From: CAVQJU01 sp963754955
GTDB lineage: Bacteria > Acidobacteriota > Vicinamibacteria > Vicinamibacterales > CAVVIG01
Assembly: GCA_963754955.1 (NCBI GenBank)
Contig: CAVWHY010000011.1
Span: 1-64,000, forward strand
Direction of reading: 5' to 3'
Length of the DNA stretch: 64,000 bases
Both the position numbers and the translations under genes were made by a program. Positions 20,298 to 29,655 of the stretch are shown here, in pieces. The notes under the pieces were generated by a model that worked only from the letters and a program-made list of their open reading frames with translations, was not told the origin of the DNA and did not search any database. Each line of letters starts with the position of its first letter. Position 1 is the first letter of the stretch.

Positions 20298-21257
20298 ATG
20301 CGACGCTGCTGTCGTATCGCTGTTCTCATCCTGGTCTTCGTCGCCTTGGGCGGCACCGGGAGTGCACAGCAAGCCGCAACATCTCCGTGGTCCGCACCGC
20401 GAACGCCATGGGGAGATCCAGACCTTCAGGGGGTGTTTTCGAATGACTATGAAGCGGTTGTGCCGATGGAACGGCCCGAGCGCTTTGCAGGGCGCTCCCC
20501 TGACAGCATTACGCCTGAGGAACTGGCGGCATTGGCAGCCGAGGCAAAAGCCCGCCAGGAAGAAAACGCGCGCAACAATCCCTTTGGTGGGCTAAGTCCT
20601 GTTGGCACTGATCCGCGGCCAAGCCGCGCGTGGCTCGTGGTCGATCCCCCGGACGGGAAGATCCCGCCCCTCACCGCTGTCGGACGGCAACGCCAAGCGT
20701 CCTTTACTGCGCGCTTGGCGCAACCTCCCAAAGCTGCCGCCGACCTGAGTATGGTCAATCGTTGTATCAGCCGCGGTGTACCCGGGGCCATGATCCCGTT
20801 TGGCGGCGTCACATACCAGATTGTCCAGGCACCCGGATACGTGGCGGTCCGATACGAGTGGATAAACGACACTCGTGTGATACCGCTCGATGGCCGTATG
20901 CACCCCTCACGCAGCATCGCGATGTATATGGGCGATGCGCGCGGCCACTGGGAAGGGGATACGCTGGTAGTCGACACGACGAATCTCAAGGGACAGTTCC
21001 AGCGAACGAGTGCGGCCGGAGACAACCTGCGAGTCGTCGAACGGTTCAAACCGGCATCCGGCTCGATCGAGTGGACCGTCACGATTGACGATGACGGCTG
21101 GACGCGCCCGTGGACGTTTTCGACGCGGCTCACGAGGCTCGACGACGGGCAGGCGCCGCTTGAGAACGCCTGCCACGAGGGGAACTACCCGCTGCGTAAC
21201 ATGCTGAGCGCCGCACGGGCCGAAGAGAGTGCCGCTACGGATGCGAACTCGAAGTAG
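20298..21257 (+). CDS. Secreted acidobacterial 'TPWGDPDLQG' family protein
   Basis: 319 residues with a signal peptide (IAVLILVFVALGGTGSAQ). Family landmarks are PRTPWGDPDLQGVFSNDYEA, SRAWLVVDPPDGKIPPLT, CISRGVPGAMIPFGG, YQIVQAPGYVAVRYEW and RGHWEGDTLVVDTTNLKGQF. These mark a large family of exported proteins of unknown function, greatly expanded in Acidobacteriota. The coding frame is unbroken, with no strong ribosome-binding site (AGGGTTAGCTT before the ATG). It begins just beyond the truncated 5' end of hsdR, so it may be cargo brought in with the rearrangement. Function unknown. Confidence 0.8.
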   Translation: MRRCCRIAVLILVFVALGGTGSAQQAATSPWSAPRTPWGDPDLQGVFSNDYEAVVPMERPERFAGRSPDSITPEELAALAAEAKARQEENARNNPFGGLSPVGTDPRPSRAWLVVDPPDGKIPPLTAVGRQRQASFTARLAQPPKAAADLSMVNRCISRGVPGAMIPFGGVTYQIVQAPGYVAVRYEWINDTRVIPLDGRMHPSRSIAMYMGDARGHWEGDTLVVDTTNLKGQFQRTSAAGDNLRVVERFKPASGSIEWTVTIDDDGWTRPWTFSTRLTRLDDGQAPLENACHEGNYPLRNMLSAARAEESAATDANSK

Positions 21258-21374
21258 GTGCCCGGCGCGAAGAGTTCACCGACGACTCGGCCTACGAAGA
21301 ATCTGCAGCCACATGGTCCGAAAGGTGTGAAAGGTCCGAAAGGTAGACCTTTATGGTGTCGCGGCAGGCCGCGT

Positions 21375-21580
21375 TCACGTCGTCGGAGTCCACCCGGCGC
21401 GCAGCGTGTCCCGCCGGAGCGCCCGCGCCACATACCGGCGTGCTCATCGCTGAGGCAGCGGCGCGACAGCAACGGTTCGCCGTTCTCGAGCACCATCACA
21501 TCGACGCCCGCCCCGACCGCGGAGTCGTCGTGCAGCTCGCACGACTGCACGCGGCCGTCCGGGTGGCGCAGCCGCCACAC
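21375..21580 (-). CDS. Small conserved hypothetical protein
   Basis: The ATG at 21580 gives MWRLRHPDGRVQSCELHDDS, then VDVMVLENGEPLLSRRCL and, after a one-base shift near 21432, YVARALRRDTLRAGW and a stop at 21375. About 68 residues. The pattern (MWxxRHPDG.. SCELRD.. LLSRRC.. YVA.. AGW) matches small proteins I recall in acidobacterial genomes, with no known function. Convergent with the secreted protein gene. Confidence 0.5.
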
Positions 21581-21737
21581 TTCCTCGCCGACCCGCCGCT
21601 CTCGGGGGATACCCAGTCCGGCGGTGTCTGGGGGCGTACCAGGGCGTCTCGTCGCTCATTCTCTGGTCTCCGTGGGTTGGCGGATATCGTCTAGCGCACC
21701 ATCGGCCGCGAAGCGCGCCGCCGCGGCTCAGTGACCA

Positions 21738-21848
21738 GTGCCAGCCGTCGTGCCATGTGCCACCCTAAAGGGTGGTGGCACAGATGGCACTCGGCAACGG
21801 CCGTCAGTGCCATCGGCACTCGAATGGCACTGCGGTTGGCACTGGCAC
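21738..21848. repeat. Cluster of nine TGGCAC/GTGCCA hexamers with a hairpin
   Basis: Within about 110 nt the hexamer TGGCAC or its complement occurs nine times. A perfect inverted repeat CCACCCT-AA-AGGGTGG lies at 21760-21775. The cluster is about 370 bp upstream of the TetR-type regulator gene. TGGCAC is also the -24 core of sigma-54 promoters, but the downstream TTGC match is poor (TGGCACtgcggTTGGC). Possible operator cluster or a small repeat; role unknown. Confidence 0.5.
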
Positions 21849-22220
21849 TCTCTGAGACTGACCGAGCGGCAGCCGTGACGGTTCGCCAGCGATAATCGCA
21901 CACACGGCGTCTGTACAGGTACGGCCTCGCGAAGCGAGGCGCAGCGAGGCACTGGTTCTGACGCAGATTACAGGTGCAGCGACCAGTCGCAGGTGATCAG
22001 GGGATCGTGACCTCGGCTCCGCTGCGCTTCGCCTCCGGTCACTGCGGTGCGAGTGTCGTCGAGGCAGGCCCTCGTTAGGATCGTCCGGACCTCCGAGATA
22101 CTCCGAGCAATCTACGGCGCGACCGTAGTATCGGCGGAGCACTCGCGGCCGTTCTCCGGAGAAACCCACTAAAAACACGGTCCAACAGCGAGCGGCACAG
22201 AGATTGCCATTCTTGACCAT
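21849..22220. other. Intergenic region before the TetR-type gene
   Basis: No gene is seen. It contains GC-rich imperfect palindromes (CCTCGCGAAGCGAGG at about 21926; GGCTCCGCTGCGCTTCGCC at 22015). The second, in inverse orientation, matches GCGAAGCGCAGCGGAGC at about 15371. Confidence 0.5.
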
Positions 22221-22847
22221 GTGGTTAAACCGTCTGGGCAGACCGCAATCGATACGAAGACCCGTATCCTCGACGCCGCGGACGAAGTCTTTGTCCGACG
22301 CGGCATCGACGGCGCCCGGATGCAGGAGATCGCCGATCACGCACGCGTGAATAAGGCCCTCCTGCACTACCACTTTCGATCGAAGGCGGACCTCGCTCGG
22401 GCCGTCTGGCTTCGCATCGCCTCGTCATTCGTTCCCGGCATCTTCCAGATGATGGCGTCCGACATCTCGCTCGACGAGAAGATCGACCGATTCGTCGATG
22501 CCTATCACACCCGACTCGCCAAGCACCCCTATCTGCTCGGCTATGTGATTAGCGAAGCGGCGCGCCATCCTGATTTCGTCGATGACTTCTACTCGGCGGA
22601 GCGACGGAAGGCCGCACGACGGTCGCTTGAGCGTGTGCAACAGCAGATCAACGAACGCGCCAAGCGGAATAAGGTCGCGCCTGTCCCGGCTGATCAGTTC
22701 CTCGTGACCCTCGTCGGCAGTTGCCTGTGGCCGTTCGTGGCGCAGCCGATGATCGCGGAGGCACTGGGTCTCACGCCCAAGGGGCTTCGCGACTTCATGA
22801 AACGCCGTCGAACCGAACTTCCCGCGTTACTGAAAAGGACGCTTTGA
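22221..22847 (+). CDS. TetR/AcrR family transcriptional regulator
   Basis: 208 residues from a GTG start. The N-terminal helix-turn-helix is typical: TRILDAADEVFVRRGIDG, MQEIADHARVNKALLHYHF and RSKADLARAVW. The helical ligand-binding domain (residues 65-205) includes FVDAYHTRLAKHPYLLGYV and LVTLVGSCLWPFVAQPMI. Only 30 nt separate it from the HXXEE gene and 16 nt separate that from the outer-membrane protein gene, so it is probably first in a three-gene operon that it represses. The ligand is unknown; the neighbours suggest a membrane or lipid signal (inference). Confidence 0.9.
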   Translation: MVKPSGQTAIDTKTRILDAADEVFVRRGIDGARMQEIADHARVNKALLHYHFRSKADLARAVWLRIASSFVPGIFQMMASDISLDEKIDRFVDAYHTRLAKHPYLLGYVISEAARHPDFVDDFYSAERRKAARRSLERVQQQINERAKRNKVAPVPADQFLVTLVGSCLWPFVAQPMIAEALGLTPKGLRDFMKRRRTELPALLKRTL

Positions 22848-22877
22848 CGTTTCTCGTATCCAGCACAGAGGTCAACG

Positions 22878-23624
22878 ATGCAACAGCACTGGTTCTACGA
22901 CGTTTGGGCGTTCATCGGCGCGGGCGGGGCAATCGTGATGGTCGCCATCCTGCTGACGACCGACACATTCCGTAGCAATCCCACGGTATCGCGCTGGCGT
23001 GATGCAGTGTGGCTGGCGTGGCTCGCCGCGCCGCTCTACTGGGTGCATCAACTTGAGGAATACAGCCTGCCGGTGATGGGCCTGCCCTACTCACTCCCCG
23101 ACATGGTGTGCGGGCAGTTCAACTTCCCGCCGTATCCAGCTTGCCCTATCCCCATGTCGTTCTACCCAGTGGTGAACATCTCACTCATGTGGTTCGGGGC
23201 GCCACTCGCCGCGTACATCTGCAGGCGCAACGTCCTCATCGGCCTCAGTTCCTGGGGATTGATCATGGCGAACGGATTTGTCCACAGCGCGGGCGGCATC
23301 GCGGAGGGCACCTATAACACCGGACTCTGGACCGCCGCCGTCTTGTTTATTCCGTTGTCACTCTGGGTGATTTACGCCTGCGCGATCCGCGGACCGTACA
23401 GCGGCAAAGTCGTGGGCGCGGCAATCGTCTCCGGGGCCGTCACTCATGCCGTTCTTTTCGTCGGCTACGGCATGTTCAAGGCCGGGGTGATCGGCAATGC
23501 GGGCCTGGTCGTCTATGGCGCCGTGGTCGGTTTCACGCCGATCATCCTGGCGGTCTTTGCAAGCCGGTTCTTCACGCCTGAGTTGCTGCGGCCAGTGTCG
23601 CCGCTGAGCCTCCCGCGTTCCTGA
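22878..23624 (+). CDS. HXXEE-domain integral membrane protein
   Basis: 248 residues with about six membrane segments (FIGAGGAIVMVAILL, LAWLAAPLYWVHQLEE, VVNISLMWFGAPLAAYI, TAAVLFIPLSLWVIYAC, AAIVSGAVTHAVLFVGYGMF, VVYGAVVGFTPIILAVFAS). The HQLEEY motif near residue 57 and FVHSAGGI near residue 138 place it in the HXXEE family, whose His/Glu pattern suggests metal-dependent membrane chemistry but whose function is unproven. A ribosome-binding-like AGAGG precedes the ATG. Second gene of the TetR operon. Confidence 0.75.
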   Translation: MQQHWFYDVWAFIGAGGAIVMVAILLTTDTFRSNPTVSRWRDAVWLAWLAAPLYWVHQLEEYSLPVMGLPYSLPDMVCGQFNFPPYPACPIPMSFYPVVNISLMWFGAPLAAYICRRNVLIGLSSWGLIMANGFVHSAGGIAEGTYNTGLWTAAVLFIPLSLWVIYACAIRGPYSGKVVGAAIVSGAVTHAVLFVGYGMFKAGVIGNAGLVVYGAVVGFTPIILAVFASRFFTPELLRPVSPLSLPRS

Positions 23625-23640
23625 AGAAGGCGCTGCAGTT

Positions 23641-24726
23641 ATGAGCCATCTCGTCACCGGACTGTTGGTGCTCCTGGTCGCCGTCGGATTATCCGGGTCG
23701 GCATTCGCGCAACAGCCTTCGTCGGACGCGGCAGCGCAACCGGCCGCGGAGAAGGAGGCGCGGTCGCCATGGCTGCTGGTGCCACTGTTCTCGTCGAGCC
23801 CGAAACTCGGCACCTCATTCGGCGGCCTGGGCGCCTATATGCACGTCTTCGATCCCGGCAGCCGCGTGTCGCTGTTCGGGATGAACTACCAGTACACGTC
23901 GACGAACTCACAGATCGCCGCCGCCTTTGCGCGGACATCCTTCGGCGCCGATCACCATCGCACCGTGACGATCCTCGTGTTCGGCAAGATCAAGAACGAT
24001 TACGACGATTATCTCGGGACGGGCCAGCCGCTGAAGACCGAAGACAACCTGAAGGCGTTCGCGGGGCGGTATCTATTTCGCGCCACGGGCGACTGGTTCA
24101 TCGGCGCGCAGGGCAACGCCGCCAACTACCAGGTGCTGGGAGCGACCCCGGAAGACGATCTCGCGCTCGAAACGCTGGGCGTGCGCGGCTTCGAGTCGGT
24201 CGCCCTGGGTGCCGTGCTGATGCACGACTCACGCAACAACGAAGACATGCCGGTGAAGGGCTGGCTTCTGAACGTCAACAACCTGGCCTACCGTGAGGCG
24301 CTCGGCGGCGCGGCGTCCTACGACGCGTATCGTGTGGATTTTCGCGCGTTCTGGGAGCACGGCGGCGGCCACGTCCTGGCGGTGCGCCAGTACAACTGGC
24401 TGACCAGCGACGCCCCATCGGCCGCGCAAGCGACGGTGATCATTCGCGGCTACAAGCAGGGCCAGTACCTCTCGCCGTACATGTCCTCGCTCGAAGTCGA
24501 AGAACGCCTGTCGTTCACCGCGCGATGGGGCGCCACGCTGTTCGGCGGCGCGGCGGGGTTGTACGGCGACGCCCCGGTCCCGCTCGATCGCAGCATCTAC
24601 TCGACAATTGGCGCGGGTGTCCACTTCGTGCTCAAGCCCGTGCAGCGCATGATCGTGAATCTCGAGTACGCCCAGGGCATCAAAGATAATCACGGCATCT
24701 ACTTAAAGCTGGGCTATGCCTGGTGA
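23641..24726 (+). CDS. Outer-membrane beta-barrel protein, BamA/TamA (Omp85 barrel)-like
   Basis: 361 residues with a signal peptide (LLVLLVAVGLSGSAFAQQ) then PWLLVPLFSSSPKLGTSFGG. It has many amphipathic strands and the Omp85-type motif VIIRGYKQGQYLSPYMSSLE (residues ~278-297), and ends in an aromatic C-terminus (LKLGYAW) as expected for Bam-dependent insertion. No POTRA domains precede the barrel, so it is a barrel-only member. It follows the HXXEE gene by 16 nt; the pair may act on envelope lipids or export under TetR control (inference). Confidence 0.75.
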   Translation: MSHLVTGLLVLLVAVGLSGSAFAQQPSSDAAAQPAAEKEARSPWLLVPLFSSSPKLGTSFGGLGAYMHVFDPGSRVSLFGMNYQYTSTNSQIAAAFARTSFGADHHRTVTILVFGKIKNDYDDYLGTGQPLKTEDNLKAFAGRYLFRATGDWFIGAQGNAANYQVLGATPEDDLALETLGVRGFESVALGAVLMHDSRNNEDMPVKGWLLNVNNLAYREALGGAASYDAYRVDFRAFWEHGGGHVLAVRQYNWLTSDAPSAAQATVIIRGYKQGQYLSPYMSSLEVEERLSFTARWGATLFGGAAGLYGDAPVPLDRSIYSTIGAGVHFVLKPVQRMIVNLEYAQGIKDNHGIYLKLGYAW

Positions 24727-24889
24727 GCGTCCGTTCAACACTGTTCGCGAACAGCGCAGGAGTGGATGGAGCGATGGAATGAGCTGGTTTGATCTGAACT
24801 GAGACTAGGCAGGTATCGGCGAGGACGCTCTGGTTGTCACGGTCACACTAGCTAGCGTGGCAGCGATTCTGGCCGAAACAGCCGCCGTT

Positions 24890-25488
24890 TCAGGCGCAAT
24901 CCGTGAGGGCGATTCGGGGGGTTTTTGAGACAGCCCGTGCCCGGTGGACGGCGGCGTGGGAGACACCGAGGAGCGGCGGCCGCCTGCCGTGTGCTCAAGG
25001 CGGCCGTCCTGGCGAGGTCGTCTAGGCGATGGTCTGTCGCGGTCGGCCGAGGGGCTTGCCCTGCGCCACACGCCGCGCCAGACCCGGCGCGCACGCGCTC
25101 GACGATCCGCGCGCGCTCGAACTCGGCGATCGCGCCGAGGATGTGCATCTGGAGCTTGCCGGCGGGCGTCGTGGCGTCGATCCCTTCGGCGAGGCAGACG
25201 AACGCGATGCCCAAGCGCCTGCAGCTCGTCGAGCAGCGTGATCAGGTGCTTGAGCGACTCGCCCAGCCGATCGAATCGCCAGGCAGATCAGCACATCGAA
25301 CCGCCGACGCTTGGCGTCGGCCAGCAGCTGGTCGAGCGCGGGCCGACGCTCCTTGGCCCCGCTCACACCGCGTCGATGTACTCGACGGCCGTCCAGCCGC
25401 GTGCGGCGACGTACCGCCGCAGCTCCTGCAGCTGGTTCTCGCAGGTCTGGTCGCTGGTGCTGACGCGGGCGTAGATGGCACAGCGCAT
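24890..25488 (-). pseudogene. Serine recombinase (resolvase/invertase), frameshifted
   Basis: The ATG at 25488 gives CAIYARVSTSDQTCENQLQE with the catalytic serine in YARVST. RRYVAARGWTAVEYIDAVSG, LLADAKRRRFDVLICLA, RFDRLGESLKHLITLLDEL, LGIAFVCLAEGIDATTPAGK, ILGAIAEFERARIVERV and GKPLGRPRQ follow. A C-terminal helix-turn-helix (ALSTRQAAAALGVSHAAVHR) ends at the TGA at 24890. Frame changes are needed near 25370, 25275, 25215, 25100, 25025 and 24975. All segments of a 190-residue resolvase are present, so the reading problem may be sequence error. No flanking inverted repeats were recognised. Confidence 0.75.
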
Positions 25489-25567
25489 GTCTCGATTGTA
25501 CCTACACCCCCTGTAGACGCAATCGCCAGTAGTGACTCGTCACCACAACGGGGTTAAGATACGCCGT

Positions 25568-25756
25568 ATGAAGAAGCTACCCGCTGCCGTTCTCAAGTTC
25601 TTTCAGGAGCAAGGCGCGAAGGGGGGACGCATCGGCGGGAAGCGGTCGCTCCAGACCATGACCGCCGAGCAGCGAGTCGCACGGGCGCGGAAGGCCAGCC
25701 GGGCGGCGGTGAAGGCGCGGCGGGCGAAGGCAAAGAAGACAAAAGGCGTCGGCTAG
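25568..25756 (+). CDS. Small basic protein, hypothetical
   Basis: 62 residues from ATG 25568: KKLPAAVLKFFQEQGAKGG then RSLQTMTAEQRVARARKASR and a Lys/Ala-rich tail. It resembles small bacterial proteins with a 'FFxxQGxKGG..lTPEqR..arkAa' pattern of unknown function, possibly nucleic-acid binding from charge alone. It is transcribed away from the serine recombinase, with about 80 nt between the two starts. Confidence 0.55.
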   Translation: MKKLPAAVLKFFQEQGAKGGRIGGKRSLQTMTAEQRVARARKASRAAVKARRAKAKKTKGVG

Positions 25757-26089
25757 GCGCGGCTGCGACGCGCGATGTCCGCGATGCCGGAGGGGCTAGG
25801 AGTGCCCCGCGCCTGCACCCGAACTCAGCACAAACTTTTTTTTCAGTCGTGTCACCGCTGGTTCGCGCTGGCGTCGCATATCGACTTCGTCGACGAAGCG
25901 GAAGCGCCGCTCACTGCCACGGAGCGCTTCGACGTTCGACCGTAAGCCTGTTCGGCGGAACCGCGATGTTTGCTCGACGCAATGGGAGACGAGACAGCTG
26001 CCGCGAGTGCTGCCAGCGCGGTATACACGGCGCATCCGAATGGTTAGCGGATGCACCGAGTACTCGAGGTCGGACGGATCTGCGGCACG
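25757..26089. other. No recognisable gene
   Basis: About 330 nt between the small basic protein and the kinase stop codon. No homology, tRNA or clear terminator was seen. A T8 run at 25836-25843 follows no obvious hairpin. Confidence 0.4.
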
Positions 26090-28881
26090 TCACTTCGTCG
26101 GGACGAGGCGCTTCAGCTCCTCGTCCCAATGCTGCACCACGATGAGTGCTGGCGGCGGCGCGCCCGCGTCGGTCGCGGGTCCTTTAACCATCAGGAACCG
26201 CTGGCCGTCGGGCGATACATCGAACGCTCGGCCACGACTGGCACCGCCAGCCGGTGTAGATAGCGCGCCTCGAGCAGCTTCGATCGGCGTGCCGTGCGTG
26301 CCAGACCGCACGGCGATCACGTCGACAGGCACACTCAGCAGTGTCCCGTTCGCGCCGACGTAGAACAGTTCGTTGCCGCTCCGCGCCCAGAGCGGCTGGC
26401 TGCCTCCCGGCGGTCGAGACAAGCCACTGGCTGTCGCCGACGTTCTGGAAAGGGACGGCACGTAGACTCTCGAACGGAGCCGGAGCTGTCGGACTTGGTA
26501 CGCCAGCCACCGTCCGTCGGGCGAGACGATCCCGTTGCGCTCGTCGAACCTCGTCTGCAGCAGCGGTGTCACGCTGGTGCGACCCGTCGAGTCGCGACTT
26601 GCAGCACATCGCGCGCCCATCGTCGACGTCGTTTCATGGATACAGGACTGCGGTCCCATCCGGCGTGATCCCGTTGGCAAACTGCGCATGTTGCTGATCG
26701 GTGGTCAGCCGTTCGGCCGTCGCCGGTACCGTCGGCCGACTGCGACCACAGATTGGGCTGGCCTATCCCGCGATTCGAGCTGAAGACGATCCGCTCGGCC
26801 GTCCGGCGTCCACACGGGCTAGCCAGTCCTGGCGTGGGTCGTCAACGTCAGGGGCGTCCGAGCGTCGCCCGTCCAATGGTCCCAGATCCAGATGTCGTTC
26901 TCCTGGTCGTCGCTGTAGATCGCGATCGCGCGTGCCGTCGGGCGAGACGCGTGGCTGCATCGTAGGCGCGCGGGTGGCGTCCGCGAGTGGGCTCCTCCTT
27001 GCCGCGTGCGATCGACCCAGACGAGCAGTGCGCGCGTATCGCCGCGAGGCTGACTCGGGGCGTTCACGTACACGAGCGTCCCGTCGGTGGCGACGGTGAA
27101 ATCGGCCGTCACCGTCGCCCGTCGACAGCGAGCCTGCGGCAGTACCGGCACGGACGTGCCGTGCGTCTCCAGCCGACTCAGATCGAAGACGAATCGCGTG
27201 CAGCGTTCCGGCGGCGACATAAACGAGATGGCCGCTGGCCGACGTACTGTCGCGTGACTTCCCGCCGCGCAGCAGGACCTTCTGGGTCCCGGTGCGCAGG
27301 TCGCGCACGGCGACCTGGGCGGTATCGATCCCTCCGGTCTGCGACGTGATCGTGAAGAGGACGGCGTGGCCGCCGGGCAGGATCTCCGGCCAGACGTGGT
27401 CGGCTTCGCCCTGCGCGCGGGTCGGGCCGGGTCAACACCTCGGGCGTCCCGCCCGCGGCGGACACGCGCTGCAGCCCGCGTCGTCGGGTAGAGCGTCGCG
27501 AAGACGATCGTGTCGTCGGGGCGCCCACGTCGCGCCGCATGCGCGACCGTCGAGTGCGGGCGAGGCGTGATCGACGGACCACCGGTGATGGCGACCTTCG
27601 TCAGCGTGGCGACGTTGTCGATGATAGCCGACCCACTGGCCGTCTGGCGAGACGAACGGCCCTCGCAGCACCTGTGCCGCTGGCGATCAGAACCGGTTCG
27701 AGCGTATCGAACGCGCGGACGAACAGCTGCGTGCCTCCGTTACCGACGTAGACGACATGCGTGCCATCAGGTGGAGATGGCTACGTCGCTCATCGAACCG
27801 ATCGAATCGTGAGGACCGCGGGTCCGACGATCGTGATGCTCGTGCGCATGACTCGCGGTGGCGCCGTTGTCGGACGCCACGGCGCGGAGAGCACGAGCGT
27901 GGCCGCGAGTCCTGCGGCGAGCGTCCCGGTTAACGCCCACGGAAGGGCGCGTTGCCAGAGCGGCAGGACGCGCGAGGATGCCGGTCCGACGCTGGCGTCG
28001 GGCGCGCCGCTGAGCAGGTCGTCGATCTGCACTCTCGCTTCGCCGATCGCCTGCAACCGGCGCCTCGGATCTTTCTCCAGACACCGGCGGAGCAGTCGCT
28101 GGAGCGACTGTGGGCGTGTCAACGGGCAACGCCCGCCAGTTCGGGTCCGTCTTCAGCACAGTCGCGAGCGTGTCCGAGACGTCCTCGCCGTCGAAGGGGC
28201 GATGACCCGACAGCATCTCGTAGAACACTGCACCCGAACGCCCAGACGTCGCGCGCGCCTGATCGACCGTGCGCCCCTTGGCCTGCTCGGGCGCCATATA
28301 CGCTGCCGTGCCGAGGAGCATGCCGATGCCGGTCATCATGGCGGGCGACGTGATCGTCGGCGACTGTGACAACCGAGCCGCACTCGAACCCGCAGCGGGT
28401 GCCTCGACAAGCTTCGCGAGCCCGAAGTCGAGGACCTTCACCGTGCCGTCATCACGCACCTTGATATTCGCCGGCTTCAGGTCGCGATGGATGATCCCCT
28501 GCTCGTGGGCCGCTTCGAGGGCGTCGGCGATCTGCTTGGCGATGGGCAGGGCTTCGTCGAGCGGGATGGCGCCGCGTGCGATGCGCTGTGACAGGTCCTC
28601 ACCCTCGACCAGTTCCATGATCAGGGCGGTGAAGGCGGGGGTCTTTTCGAGGCCGTAGATCGCCGCGATGTTCGGATGGTTGAGGGCGGCGAGCACTTCG
28701 GCTTCGCGCTGAAAGCGTGCCAGGCGATCCGCATCGCCGCCCACGGCTGCAGGCAGCACTTTGATCGCCACCGCCGCTTCAGGTTGGTATCGGTGGCGCG
28801 GTACACCTCACCCATGCCGCCAGCGCCGATCTGCGCCGTGACCTCGTAGACGCCGAGACGGGTGCCTTGCGTAAGGGCCAA
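26090..28881 (-). CDS. Eukaryotic-like Ser/Thr protein kinase with C-terminal WD40/TolB-like propeller, frameshifted
   Basis: A TTG at 28881 gives ALTQGTRLGVYEVTAQIGAG with the glycine loop GAGGMGEVYRATD. Then come VAIKVLP (catalytic Lys), HEQGIIHRDLKPANIKV (catalytic loop), VKVLDFGLAKL (DFG) and LLGTAAYMAPEQAKG (activation/APE). From about 27800 a membrane segment and PD40-type repeats follow, ending in AFDVSPDGQRFLMVKG and EELKRLVPTK, the usual C-terminus of acidobacterial kinase-propeller proteins. Roughly ten frameshifts affect the C-terminal half, but homology continues to 26090. Expected to phosphorylate Ser/Thr in the cytosol with a periplasmic sensor propeller. The length (about 930 residues) fits the family. 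Confidence 0.8.
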
Positions 28882-28897
28882 GAAGGGATTGCCGTGG

Positions 28898-28903
28898 ATT
28901 ATA
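28898..28903 (-). promoter_or_regulatory. Putative -10 box for the kinase gene
   Basis: A perfect TATAAT on the minus strand lies 17 nt upstream of the TTG start, implying a very short leader of about 10 nt. No good -35 hexamer at 17 nt was found. Inference from sequence only. Confidence 0.45.
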
Positions 28904-29394
28904 CCGAGGAGCTGGGCAGGCTGGACCGGATTACTCCCGACTAACGCCGAAATGATCACCGACCATCACACGGTAACCCTGCCCTCGGGTCATTCGGAGG
29001 ACTTTCGACGCGAACATACGTCCCGCGCATAAGCGAGGACCGGTGGAGGCCGTTACCCCCGGGCGCTGGAGAAGGACAACAGCTCTGGCAACATGCGCGT
29101 TGGTTCCGCCGAGCGATGCCTTCATGGGTTCCGATGAGCTGCGTCGCGTTTCGGGTCTTGCCCGATCGTGCGCGCACCAAGATCTCACAGAGCATGCGGT
29201 TTCCACTTGCGTCGTGAAACAATGATCTCTGTAATCTCACTTTCGCACGCAGCTTCCGCTGCGTAATCGGCGCGCCCCGTTTCTGGCCCGCGCCGACGGC
29301 ATCCTCCCGACGACGACGACGACGACGACCACTACGAACGACGGTGTAGTTCGTCAGTATCGCGTCGTGCATCCACGTCTTTGCGGAAGCGCCG
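28904..29394. other. Region without recognisable gene
   Basis: About 490 nt upstream of the kinase and of the ribbon-helix-helix gene. It contains a short CGA microsatellite (about 29307-29325). No conserved coding frame was seen. Confidence 0.4.
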
Positions 29395-29655
29395 GTGCCA
29401 GAATCATCCACGCCCCGTTACCGGTCGGTCACCATCAATCTAACGCGCGATCGGTTCACGCGACTGCAGCAGCAGGCGGTTGCGCGCACCACGAGCGTTA
29501 TCACAACTGCTTCGGGAACTGCTGCTTGCGAGCCGGCAGCCCGAACGCGAGGAGCGGCATGGCCATGCCCTGCTGACTCCGCGCCCACCGAGGTTCACGC
29601 ATCTTGGCGCGATCTCTATCGGGTTCATCCCTGTGCTGATGTCTTCCCGATGCTG
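29395..29655 (+). CDS. Ribbon-helix-helix DNA-binding protein (CopG/antitoxin-like), frameshifted
   Basis: The GTG at 29395 gives RYRSVTINLTRDRFTRLQQQ, then AVARTTSV. After a one-base shift near 29498 it continues SQLLRELLLASRQPEREER, the beta-strand plus two helices of a ribbon-helix-helix fold. This frame ends near 29655, overlapping the ParB-like gene. Such proteins act as autoregulators in plasmids and phages or as antitoxins; no toxin gene is seen next to it. First gene of the putative integrative element module. Confidence 0.45.

Noticed and set aside
21775..21835. Sigma-54 promoter at the TGGCAC cluster
   Set aside because: The -12 element reads TTGGC instead of TTGC and the hexamer repeats many times, so a promoter is not the simplest explanation.
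29307..29330. CGA triplet run as a coding low-complexity region
   Set aside because: No gene covers it; it is a short microsatellite.
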